From Craspedostauros australis (Eukaryota > Bacillariophyta > Bacillariophyceae > Mastogloiales > Achnanthaceae): a stretch of DNA of 64,000 nucleotides. Location of the stretch: assembly GCA_026770025.1 (NCBI GenBank), contig JAMXDE010000068.1, positions 1 to 64,000 of the forward strand, read 5' to 3'. The notes under the pieces were generated by a model. The model was not told the DNA's origin, searched no databases, and was given only the letters and a program-made list of their open reading frames with translations. The position numbers were made by a program, and so were the translations under genes. Numbering within the stretch: the first letter of the stretch is position 1; each line of letters starts with the position of its first letter. Shown here one piece after another: positions 32,580 to 42,905 of this stretch.

Positions 32580-33352
32580 TCAATACTTCATCGCCAAGGC
32601 AGGCTGAAGGAGCTCATTCATCGCACCTGGGTCCACGCGTGAGTGGTTGTCTTTGCAAAGCTGGAGTCGCTGCCTGCCGGTGTCAGTGGACCAGGTTCGC
32701 ACATAGGGTCTCTGACAGGTTTCTTCCCAGAATTGCTTGACTTTCTCGTCGGCCTCCATGTTGAGCTGCTCCATCACCGTCAGCTGTTTGCCAGTGGCTT
32801 CTTGGTGCCCCTTCACCCATTTCCACTTCAGTGAAGCCAGGATCTGCCATTGGATCCTCCTGATTTCCATGAGAACATCCCAGTCCTTTTGGCTTGGTAG
32901 CAAGTCGTCCTCCTGTGCTTGCAAGAGCGCCTGCTTGCCGTCCAGGGCAATGGTGATCACACTGTCCTTGTGAATGCCTGGAATCTCCGAGACGATTGCA
33001 AGGGACGCCCATACCCCAGCTAACTCACTTCCATAGGCACTGTGAACTTCTGGGGCCCCAGAACGAACGTTTGGCAGTACATGTGCTGCTGGGATTCGAC
33101 GTCAAACGCAATCGATACTGATGTCCCTTGCCTGTCTTTGGGCGACCCGTCGCTCACCATCAAAAGTCTGTTGCGGTTTGCTGCCCTCATCGCCTTGTGG
33201 AGCACCATGTCCCCCACTAGGTTTTCAATCGGATCATATGCGGCAGTGGGCTCGTCATGAGGCTTTGTGAGCCCAACATGCCCGTCCCATTCAATTCCGC
33301 GTTCTGTGGAAACCACAGAGACTCTCTTGGCGTTCGCTGGAGCTTCAGCCAC
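32580..33352 (-). pseudogene. LINE RNase H domain, frame-broken
   Basis: The upstream piece reads NRLLMVSDGSPKDRQGTSVS (the SDGS motif with the first catalytic Asp). The downstream piece reads WKWVKGHQEATGKQL then LNMEADEKVKQFW, matching the end of an RNase H fold (the last catalytic Asp would be in EADE). The frame changes near 32970-33020. Confidence 0.65.
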
Positions 33353-33711
33353 TGTCGCGATTTGGGTGTACTGCTTCCTTTGGGTCCAGCTTTGTCGATA
33401 CAGTCGATACCATAGAATTGGAGAGGCAGCCAGGTCCCAGATGTCATCTTGATATGGCTCCTTCCACCATCACCACAACCTGTCATTGCAGTGCCACTTG
33501 CCCAATGGTCGGTGTAGTGTTATACCTTGGTACCACATTGATCTGCACCACTGTTGCCACTCCTTCCACCAACCACTTGGTAATCTCTGTGGTTGCTTCG
33601 CCCATCATCTTGGTATGATGGACGCCCGTATTCCTTCGTGCGCCTCTGACAAGATCCTGGTACCTTCAACTGACATGATGTCTGACAATCACAACACCCC
33701 TAGTTTTTTAT

Positions 33712-34274
33712 TCACATGTTCAGGTGGTAGAGCTGCGCCCCCTTCACCTGCTGCCAGGTCCATGTATCCATCAGAAAGGAGTCGCCTTCACACTGCGTTT
33801 CGCTGGACGTCGTTGTTTCGCGCACCTCAATGCTGGTACCCTGTAGTTGACCCCACAGATCAGCAATCCAGAATTTGGTTGTGCAATGTCCGAGCCAAGC
33901 ATGCGTATATTGGAATAGGGAACTCCCTACCCCTAGCTCCTCCTTGAGCGCTTGGACCAAGCACTTGACCATCTTTCCGGTCTGGGCCTCTGATGAATCT
34001 CATCGAAAGCCAGCTGAATCTGAGCCATCAGCTGGGAATTGGCAGGACTTACAATGCCCAATCCTCCAAGGGATTTCGTGCCGTACACCAGATGTCTTGG
34101 CTGGGTTCGCGAGCAGCCCATCTTTGGCAGGGACACTAGTAGCGCCGGCGCCATGATGTATCGCCACTGCATCTGAGTGAGCTGGACTAGCGGCAAGGCA
34201 TACTCAATTGCCTTCATGAATCTCAGTGTAAGCGCCGATCTTGCGTCCTCTGGGGAGATCTGCGCAGTACGCAT
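33712..34274 (-). pseudogene. LINE ORF2 segment between RT and RNase H
   Basis: Reads YALPLVQLTQMQWRYIMAPA, then LLVSLPKMGCSRTQPRHLVY and GTKSLGGLGIVSPANSQL, the thumb-side block of diatom-type LINE RTs, followed in another frame by TTKFWIADLWGQLQG. Several frame changes occur. Confidence 0.65.
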
Positions 34275-34550
34275 CCTTCCTCCGACGTCTTTGGCTTTCT
34301 TTCACAACTGCCTCACTTGCTCCCCATTGTCTCTGTCAAACTCAATGAGCACGCCCAGGGTGAACAGCGGCTGATCCATCGTCTTGTTGGAGATCTCCGC
34401 TCTTGTACCTTGTCCTTCGTCGATGCGAATATTGGTGGTGGCCTTGGCATCGCGTCGTTCCCATTCATCGGTGTTGAACTCCGGTTGGATGGCCCACCAT
34501 GCTGACTTCTCTGGTATCAGCTCTCCTCCTGTAACTTGCAGCAGTTGGCT

Positions 34551-36463
34551 CTAATCCTGGACTGTCTGTTTCAAGGCTTCGGTATCGGCGCCGTCGTGCT
34601 CCCGTTTCTCGAGTCGGATCAGGTCGGTATCATCAACCAATTCCAAGCCTAGCACTGGTATGAACTCTCCCAGCAGACTGGACAAGGCCAACATGTGGCC
34701 CAGTCTTGTCATGGCCTTAAACATGACAGAGCTGATACCAGCCCAGATTGCAGGGCCTGCCCCATTGTCTTGTCCAATGCCATGCATGTCACAGTCAGTG
34801 CCTTTTTTGTAGCACCTGCTGGACACTCCATATGCAGTGCTGATGTGGTGTCTGGCATCGCGTATGGTTTTGAACATGCTCCTTGTAGCCGATCCATTCG
34901 CACCCGCGGCCATCATCGCCGCAGCTGCAAAGTTGGGTATGATCCTGTTGGAACACAACTTCGCATCATTGGAACAGAACACCACTGCTACCTTCTGTTC
35001 GAATCCGAGGACAATGGTGAGCTGCTTGCTCAGTGCAACACTCATCGCCGATCTGCGCTTTCGGCTCCCTAACTGAAAGCCCGATAGCCAACCGGCCTTC
35101 TCCGCTGTCTGCATCATCTGCTTGCCGAGCCGCTTGTTGTTCAGGTTGAATTGTGCGCCCATGAGCTGTATCGTACGCAATTTTCAATGTTGAACACTTG
35201 CGCCTTCTTGAGAATTTCCACATCGGTAACGCGTTGCCACGGTGTTGTAGAATGCCCGGTCTGGTATGGTGCCTCCTTCAGCATTGTATCCACGTGGGCC
35301 AGTGCCTGAACCATTGCAGCAGCCTTGCAATGATCGAAATGGGGACAGCTCAGCTCTGAATTGGTGAGCTCCGTCTGCTTTTTCCAGGCCTTCGAATGCT
35401 CCATTACAGTGAGTTCCGACTTGTCCTGCACAATAGACTCAAGGGACTCCAACAGAACCCTGATCATGGGGTCAATTGTCTCTGGTATGGGTGCCTCCGT
35501 CTCAACGAGCTGTCGTCCAAGTTCTGGTATCCATATACGGTCCATGAGTTGCTTGCCCTATCCGATCACACAGGGGGTGCTGTTGGCCTGGGAGAACCTC
35601 TTCTTGTTTTCCCGGATGCATGCCGTGACTATCTTGTACTGCTCATTACATTCATGCAGCTGTCCTTTGTTGTCCATTAACAGAACTTTGGTGGTCATCA
35701 ATTTGCCTTGCCCGAACGCCGCTCTGAGGCAGCCGGCTTGCTCTTGCTGCTTCTCCCTGTTCAGGAGCATTTGTAGAGCAGCTTCGTAATCCTGTTCGTT
35801 TGAGTCATGTCGTTGTCTTGCCATCCGCACCAGGTGATCTTGCCTTGCTTGCGTGTGCTCTATATTTTGCTTCTAGTAGGCTTTGTATGCTTCAGAGCAC
35901 ATTTGCTGTGCTTGTTGGAGGTTCATGCCTTCCTTGAGGCCTACCCACTTTCTGGCTCGCCGTTGAAGAGAGGAGTTCACTTTCACACCCAGGAGATGCT
36001 TCACTTCAAGTGACCGGAGTTGAATCACGTCCTGAGAGCGTTGTATCTCTGGCGACCATGCAACTTCCCCCATTTTCAACTTGCTGCACCCTTTCTCCGC
36101 AAACTGCCTGATCTGGTTCGTTTGTTCCAGGAGCTTGTTGAACTGGAGGCGCTGCTCTTGTGTCATGGTCCATCCTTGGGCCCTTGCTGTTGCCCACATT
36201 TCCTCCACACATCTATGTATGTTATGCTTGCTGCATTGTTCGAGGAGAGCGTTGTTGTAGCGTTGAACTACCCATGCGTCACTGAGCACCAGCCTCCTGG
36301 GGACGCTGGATCGGACTGGCTTTATGACGGTCCCCAGAATCTGCGCTAAGCTGATGTCCATCCAGACGGCTTGGTGGTCCAATGGGATTGCGGCTCCAAA
36401 TGCCAGATATCCGGCTTTCTCCACCTGTACTCCCTCTGTGACGTAGATTGTGTCGATGGGCAC
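34551..36463 (-). pseudogene. LINE reverse transcriptase and endonuclease-RT linker, frame-broken
   Basis: Pieces in order: the end of the endonuclease domain (LDHQAVWMDI) and a Gln-rich linker (35873-36463), then WQRVTDVEILKKAQVFNIEN, LRTIQLMGAQFNLNNKRLG, VFCSNDAKLCSNRI (first catalytic Asp in NDAK), GQDNGAGPAIWAGISSVMF, and LVDDTDLIRL (catalytic DD). Stops and shifts occur near 35560 and 35150. This is a dead copy. Confidence 0.75.
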
Positions 36464-37227
36464 GTTTCTCCTGTTTGTTGGTGTGTGGCTTGTTGGGACT
36501 CCGTTCCTATTCTATCCTCCACCAAACTCTTCACTCCAATCGCTTCGAGTTGCTTGGATGTGTTGCTGTCCAGTACGTCGTTGTTAAGGTCCACTCCAAG
36601 TACGATGGTGTTTTCTTCCATCTTCCATCTGTGTAGTTCCTCCAGCAAGCTTCTGGTGCATGCTTTGTGCGGATCGTCCTCTCTTCTTTTGGCGTCCAGG
36701 ACCCTCGATTGCTGTGCCCATACGGTACTGTGTCCTTCAGTGGATCGGCACAGCCTATAGGCGGCAACCACTCGCAGCAGTCTGCCTCATTTTTCCTCCA
36801 ATAGAGTCCAACACCATCACCTCATCTTGCTCTTGTCAACTCCGCTTTGGAACGCGCAAGCCGCCAGCTGTGCGGTCACCACAATTCCTGCGCCACTGTA
36901 AACCCTTGGGTCCCGCTTTGCTTCGTGTGTGTTGTACGAGAAATTGTGCTTGGACCTGGAGATCCGACATCTTCCTTGCTCTGACCATTGGTCCGTGGGT
37001 CGCACATGGCCCCATCTTGTGTTGGTCTCAGCCATGAATAGCATGTCAAGGCCGCTCATCCTGATGAAGTCGAAAATCTCTTTGTTTTTCTGTTGGTATG
37101 AGTGTACGGGTATCTGGGATGCGTTCTGGAAGACGATGCGTATCGTCACCCCAGTCTTGTTGTTCATCGCATCCCCGCAAGAATCGTTCAGCCTACTCGC
37201 TTCTGTGTGAACAGTCATGTCTGTCAT
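36346..37227 (-). pseudogene. LINE AP-type endonuclease, frame-broken
   Basis: N-terminal piece (36817-37227) has IRIVFQNASQIP and LDMLFMAETNTRW (metal-binding Glu in AETN). The C-terminal piece (36346-36771) has VAAYRLCRSTEGHSTVWAQQ and TIVLGVDLNNDVL (the GD-x-N motif). The frame changes between 36771 and 36817. This domain would nick target DNA to prime reverse transcription. Confidence 0.7.
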
Positions 37228-37476
37228 TGTGCTGTCCCTAATATGCTGTGGTATAGTTCAGTGTATCTGGCCTGTGGACAATATTCGTTGTTGTCTTGCT
37301 CCACTTATTTTAGTGGTACTGGCTTCTTTCCTCGTTCTCTGTTGCTTCGTTTTGGTAAGGAAGGATTGGCGATCACTGTCATGATCCTTGAGTTGTGTTG
37401 GTGTGTTTCTGTATTGTTGTGTTATTGGTTCTTATTGCCTTTGCGTTTTGTTTGCTTCTGCTCCTTTTATTGTTTT

Positions 37477-39979
37477 CTACTCCTGTCTCATGGCTCCTTG
37501 GCCTTCAGGTGTGATTGGATCTGTGTCCATGGGGTCTTCCATCTTGTTGTCTCCTTGACTGCCCTCGTCCTCGTCCTCATCGTTGCTGTCGGTCTTGCTT
37601 GAGCTGTCCCTGCTGTCCTTGTCTTCTCCCAACTTCTGGGCCTTCATCTGGTCACTCTTGTCAGTCTCATGCTTGTCTTCCTCCAGGATGCTGCTACTCG
37701 GGTTGTCCGGGCCAAAGTCAATGTTGACTGACAGGTCCATCGCCAATTGCTGTGGCCTGGCTGACTTGTGTTTCGCAGTGTTTCCGATTGCGGCCCCAAG
37801 ATGGGTGGTCTGCTGGGCCACTGATGCTGTTGCAAAAGTTGCTACAGTTCCGTTGTCCCCGTTCTGTGTTCTTGGGTTGGATGTCCTTTCAACCTCAAAT
37901 TCCATGAGCGGCACCAGTTTCATGTTGCCTTGTTCATCCATGTAGCCTTCCTGTCCAACATCCTCCGCGGATAGCTCAATCATCTCCTCTTCATCGAGAT
38001 CGAGAAAGTGAGCACCCCTCTTGCGCGAGTTGCCCCATCTCCAACTCCTCCTTGCTTCTGACCAACCTGATTTCCTAGTCCACTTCGTAGTAGTTGTTTT
38101 GGGACCATGCCTCTGGAGTAAACTATCCTTGGCATTTGTGGTCCAGCTTTTTGCTGCAGAAAAATGGTAGTTTGGAAATCAGTCCCCGCTCTTCCACCTG
38201 TCATTTGGGATGGAAGATGAAAAAGGTGCGATTGCGGTCGGACTTGTCTGTATCCACTGACATGAACAATGTGTAGTCTGGGTCTTCAAAAGGCCAAAGA
38301 TTCATGATGACCTCGTGCAGAGTGAGTCTTCATATCAGCACTTCCACATCCAACTGCATGATAGAGTACATGCCCTCTGTCACCATTTTCTGTTCGAATG
38401 CGACCTGATGCGCTACCATCGAACTCAAGTTTGCAAGTTCCAAGGGTGGGTGATAGAACTGTTGGTCAAGAGCGTCCTATCAGCACAAAACCGAATAGTG
38501 CTAAGTACCTTACTCCCGTAGCCCCCACTATCTATAAATTTCACTTGTGTTCGGATCAGCAATCGCATCGCCTGTAGCTCAAGGGTAGAGCACCAGTAAT
38601 TCTAACTGAGGTTCCAGGTTCGAATCCTGGCATGGTACTTTGCTTTTGCTCTCCCCTTGTGTTTTTACGATAGTGTTCTAATACGTCCAGCATGAACCTC
38701 ATCTGTTTTCCAAGGATGAGTACCGTGTCCGCACGGTTGTTGAACATGTCGTTCATTGCGACATGGCAGGATCTGGGCTTTGACTTGCTGCACATGATGT
38801 GAGTGGCCCTTGGCCAGTTGTGGTAGCCATCCAATTCGGATCGTTGTCCTCTCTTCTTCACCAGTTGAATCTTATGGATGTGAAGTTGAACTACGCATTG
38901 GTTCTTCACAACCTCATGCTCATTGATTCCTTCTGCCAAATCCTCCATATTCATGGTGCTGTGGCTGCCAAACAGCCAGCCTGCTGCCACAATGTTGTGT
39001 TCCTGAATGTCAGACTTCCTGAAAGCCATCGCAGCTGTTACTAGTGTTCCATCATCCTCAAAAGTGCCAAGGTCCTGTTTGTGGCCAACCCAAATGAATG
39101 TGTAGGTTATGAATCCTGTTCTTGCATAGAGACTCTCTACGAATTGCTTCAGCATCTCACAGCTGGTCCATGCAACATCCGTGGCCATCCAGGGTCATAG
39201 CTTTTTGCTTCTCCGCCATGCCAGGATTTTCGCCTTGGAGTCAGTGCGGAAAATGAATGCGCGTATCGCGTTCAATCCTGCGATGACTTGCACCAACAGA
39301 GTATCACTGTCCTCCCTTGACATTGGCAGACACACATCAAAGAAGCTCTTGTGGATGTTGCTGAGGACATCATTGATGCTCACCAGTTCTCAAGCTTGTG
39401 GGTTCTTCCTTGGGTACACCATTACTTTGTTTTTCTGGCTTGCACAACTTCTTTTTGGATGTGGGGTTTGGAGAGTTGGCCTGTGGAGCTTCTTCATCTT
39501 CATTTTGTCGAGATGGATGCCCTTGACCTCCATGAATACCGTCCTTGCTGCAATCCATGCAGCTGTCACATGTGTGGATAGGATCTGTCCAATTTCCACA
39601 TCGAAGAGGAGAAGATGTTGGATGTTGCCAACAGTCGCACCATGATTTGCAACATCAGCAGGTTGGATTCTGTGGTTAGTTTGTTGTCATCCGCATTGCT
39701 GAACAGCTGCTTCCACTGTTTGAAGAATGCCCTGTCTGCCAGATCGTCCCTCATCTCCTTTACGAAGGCAATGGGCTCGTCCAGCGCGCCCTTTTCCCCA
39801 GATGCGTCTTGGAAAGGTTCCAAGCCCCATGTCATCAGGTTCCTCTTGCGGAGGTTGTCACCCCAACTTCTCTCGTGCTGATGACTCCAAGTCCAATGGT
39901 TCTTGTTTTCAGTGGGTTGTTTTTTGCGTCTTTTTGCCTGGAGAGTCGCTTGCCACCTCAGCCTCTTTGTCCTGGACAT
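37477..39979 (-). pseudogene. LINE ORF1 region, degenerate
   Basis: Successive minus-strand pieces resemble a LINE ORF1: 39566-39979 (KNLMTWGLEPFQDASGEKGA-like), 39195-39383, 38641-39188 (VAAGWLFGSHSTMNMEDL, VLILGKQMRFML) and 37477-37983 (acidic tail with DSNDEDEDEGSQGDNK). Exact joins cannot be read. No RNA-binding motif is certain. The 38641-39188 frame reads on through the tRNA-like sequence, giving the artefact PGFEPGTS. Confidence 0.5.
38568..38638 (+). tRNA. tRNA-like sequence or tRNA pseudogene (anticodon uncertain)
   Basis: Box A is TAGCTCAAGGG (38575-38585) and box B is a perfect GGTTCGAATCC (38618-38628). The D arm (GCTC/GAGC) and T arm (CCAGG/CCTGG) pair fully and the anticodon stem pairs in four of five positions. 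The acceptor stem pairs in only about four of seven. The anticodon loop is irregular: it reads TTC by stem position or TCT by the usual U33 rule, so Glu or Arg cannot be chosen. T runs follow near 38662. Probably a retroposed or decayed tRNA, or the head of a SINE. Confidence 0.5.
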
Positions 39980-40171
39980 CCTTGTGCCATGGTCGGCGTC
40001 GATCGAGCGCTCTGGTTGACTTTGCCAGAGCCGTTTTGTGCGCCTGTGCGCACCATTGTCAAAGATTTTGTTCTAGTGCTGATTCTACAGGTTCTACGTG
40101 AGAATTTTCATACTGGTTCTACGTACGTCATCAACTGTGGAAGAGCCACAGGACATTCTTTAGTATGCAAA

Positions 40172-40975
40172 ATATCGCATTATTTCACACTAAGCTTAGT
40201 GTGTTAATACAAAGTCCTGCGCAACCTGCTTTGCTCCCATTGGACAGGGGATGCCAAGGTCATCTGCTGAGCTGTTGGCATGGTGCGGAAAGGGACTGGT
40301 GGCAGTGGTGTTGTTTTCCCTGTTGTTTTCGTGTTGTGATTCATGTGCTTGCAGATTCACTGACACCAAAATACCAAGCCGAGAGGAGAGCAGATGAACA
40401 ACAGCCAGCAGCCAGAGATGGCTGTTGGCGACAACGAGCAGAGAGGAGGTCCAAAGGAACAAACAGAGAATAGATCTGAAGTGAGGATGAGGCCGCAATA
40501 AAGAGTAGACATATGGAGGGAAGGCAGTGCGTGCTGATTGGGACATGGACAAAGCTCAGCATCATGGGCCGCGAACGACGCTAGAACCGAGAACAAGACA
40601 GTGTGAAAGTCAAGCTGGGGGTCAAGATCTGGATCACCCACTAGCCCACAACTCTGAATTTTGACAACTGATCCATGGCCCAGATGAATCAGCATCCTTG
40701 GCATGCCTACTGCTGCCACGCAATCCTCAACATTTCTTCGAAATCAACCGCCTCACCAACGTGAAATGTGATTGTGTCGATGATGGGCACGACTGGAAAA
40801 CAAAATCAAAGCACGACTGGCGTTTCCAAACCCAATTGCACGTCTACGTCCGTATTCCCAACGTGTCTAGTCATAGATTAATGCGAAAAATATAAACTTT
40901 TTAACTACAAGGATCAGGAGCTTGTTGCTTCACACATATACTCTCTACATCATTATAGGATGAACGAAGTCCTCA
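40172..40975. other. Intergenic, nothing recognised
   Basis: Overlapping short ORFs on both strands with no motif or homology that I can support. Confidence 0.4.
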
Positions 40976-41231
40976 AATTCAAAATCGGCACGATAATACC
41001 TTTGTATCCTGAATGGGGTCATACGAACAACACGAAAGAAACACGAAAGAAACACGAAGAAGGAATGTGTGCGATCGAACTCGATGATCTTGAGTCCATT
41101 GAGTCATTCGACAGAACCTGCCCTGTTTGTGCCAAGCTGTGCCGGATCGCAGGGTGTGCGTCCAACGGCGTGACTGTTGGCGCGAGCGACTTGGTCGTCA
41201 TGACGGCTTTTCCATCACGCTCGTTTCCCCA
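40976..41231. repeat. Remnant of ankyrin/BTB-family upstream sequence
   Basis: Bases 40976-41021 are an inverted copy of 31209-31255 (shared core GACCCCATTCAGGA). Bases ~41030-41225 resemble ~1683-1800 in direct orientation (shared GAAGGAATGTGTGCGATCG). Both sources lie just upstream of ankyrin/BTB genes. The plus-strand ORF over this stretch (40960-41370) continues into the MITE and is unlikely to be real. Confidence 0.5.
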
Positions 41232-41885
41232 GGGGCTTCCGGTAAAACGGACTATCGGACTAACGAACGGCATCACTATTTGGTTAACGGACGGCATTTG
41301 TCGTGAATGCGAAATTCTTAGTCCTGGTTTGAATGTCGTACTTGGATTTTATGGTTTTATCAGTCCGTGATTGAATTGTCTCTAGCCTAAAGCGAAAAAA
41401 TACACCCTAAAATAAGGCACCTTTTGAAAAGATGCCCTATTTAAGGCACGTATTGTTTCACAATAGCCCAGCCAAGATGGGCACATTCCACAAAAACATC
41501 AACGGGGAACAATGTGGACGTCTCTGAATGACGAATCAGAACACTAATACTTATCGTCATCTTGGTGTGACATGACTTTGATAATGCTCTGTCGTCGCGT
41601 TGTTGCACAAGATTTGCTTTTGCTCTTTCTGTCGTCCAATCGGCTGCGAACACCGACGTGTGGATGAGGGAGAAAAGACTCCCTATCTAAAGCACGTTTT
41701 GAAAAGGTGCCCTAAATAAGGCACCTTTTGACATCACTCGGATACGAGTCGCGAGTGGCGACAACAATGTCGGAAGGACATGGCAACCAAGACTAATTAA
41801 ATCACACTCACGACTATCATTGTTCGTCAGTCCGTTAACAACACGTCCGAGCCACCATGTCCGTTAGTTTACCGGAAGCCCCACT
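41232..41885. mobile_element. MITE-like inverted-repeat element, copy A
   Basis: Ends are inverted: GGGGCTTCCGGTAAAACGG at 41232 and its complement, TTTACCGGAAGCCCC, ending at 41885. Similarity between the arms extends about 115 bp inward in patches (TTAACGGAC, GTCGTGA, TTAGTC-TGGTT). No transposase frame lies inside. The centre has TTAA-containing near-palindromes of the type GCCCTATTTAAGGCAC. It carries the 241-bp insert at 41451-41691; without that and one GCACG copy it would be about 408 bp. No clear target duplication is seen. Confidence 0.7.
41451..41691. mobile_element. 241-bp insert inside MITE copy A, TSD GCACG
   Basis: GCACG flanks both sides (41446-41450 and 41692-41696). The related MITE copy B reads straight through this point, so B gives the empty site. 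The insert starts TATTGTTTCAC and ends CTATCTAAA and has no inverted ends or coding frame. A 5-bp duplication fits an LTR-type or some DNA-type integrases, but the element is not recognised. Confidence 0.5.
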
Positions 41886-42070
41886 CACACACTTCCCACA
41901 GAACACCACACAAACACCATGATCTCAGACTACCACAATAGCAACACCCGTCCTGGGGCTTCCGCTAAACTGCCGGACATGCTGGTTCGAGTTCAATTTA
42001 ACGGGCGTACAAACAATATTAGTCGTGAATGAGATTTTATTAGTCTTGGTTGCCATGTCCTTCAGACATT

Positions 42071-42850
42071 AGAGAATTCTCGCAGCCCGATTTCGGAGTC
42101 CCACGGAGGAATCATAACCAGATAGAGACATTTCTTGTGGGGTCGCCCCGAAAACCATAATCGGAATCTGGTTTCAAATGGGCTCTTGAAACCAGGATAA
42201 TCATTTCTTCCCGATTTCGTTGTGTCCCGCGAAAAGGTCTTCCACGTGTAGCAATTTCAGAACTGACCAATCATAAATTTCTTTCGTTGTAGACTGCGCT
42301 CTTCTGTCCAGATGTAGACTGCTAACGCATGTCAATTAGGCTGGTTGCTGCGTTGATGAACGCAAGTCTGGCGCGTTTGCAAGCAAGTTGCTCGTAAACG
42401 TTATTTCAAGTCTTCTTGCTCATGCTGGAGATGGTCAAGAGCGGAGAGAGTGTTTGGGTTTGTGACGAGAACTTTCGAACTTCTCACCGGACGAGGACAC
42501 CTTGGCAGAGAATGATAAGCCTCTAAGAACGAAGATGCAATAGCAACGAAGCATGGAATTCAACAACAGAGAGTGATAGCCACATAAATGAAACGATAAA
42601 TTCATTGAAGATTGTTCAACAGTGGCAAACGCAACGGAGGGTAGTAGACTCAACATGATCGAGGGATAGACTTATGGGTACTTAATCTGTGCCGTGGGGG
42701 CGCTATTCAGGTACCTTTTTGTTCACGAAACGCTCCGAATTTGACTCCTCCGAACATTTTTTTGCGATTTCGGAGCAAACCAAACCGGTGTCACATCTCT
42801 GTCTTCGTGGGTGCTTGAAATCGGGAAGTGGCTGCTTGCGAGAATTCTCT
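42071..42850. mobile_element. 780-bp terminal-inverted-repeat element, TSD ATT
   Basis: Ends are AGAGAATTCTCGCA (42071-42084) and its complement (42837-42850), with weaker inverted similarity further in (CCCGATTTC). ATT precedes and follows. MITE copy A has an uninterrupted GACATTGTTGTCGCC at the same place, against GACATT...ATTGTCGTCGCC here, so the insertion is exact. A 3-bp duplication would suit a PIF/Harbinger-type enzyme, but no transposase is inside, so the class is only inferred. Confidence 0.7.
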
Positions 42851-42905
42851 ATTGTCGTCGCCACTTGCGACTCGTATCAGTGTGATGTCAAAAAAATGCC
42901 CTATT

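Larger units (their letters stand above)
31648..40155 (-). mobile_element. Non-LTR retrotransposon (LINE), old and frame-broken, ~8.5 kb
   Basis: Minus-strand segments in the order ORF1, AP-endonuclease, reverse transcriptase, RNase H, CCHC-type motif and a Trp/Arg-rich tail cover most of the interval. Each is recognisable but separated from the next by stops or frameshifts. The interval is bracketed by direct repeats TTCTTTGGTATGCAAA (31632-31647) and TTCTTTAGTATGCAAA (40156-40171), 15 of 16 identical, which I read as the target-site duplication. The 3' end (low coordinate) has an AT-rich tail but no clean poly-A. Domain order and motifs match a diatom-type LINE whose RT carries NDAK and VDDTD. 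Confidence 0.85.

Noticed and set aside
38556-38640. Protein end reading PGFEPGTSVRITGALPLSYR
   Set aside because: Classic artefact of translating the complement of a tRNA; annotated as tRNA-like instead.
40960-41370. Plus-strand ORF of 136 codons with Cys pairs (CPVCAKLC, CREC)
   Set aside because: Half of it is the MITE arm and half a dispersed non-coding repeat; the Cys pattern is not a recognised finger.
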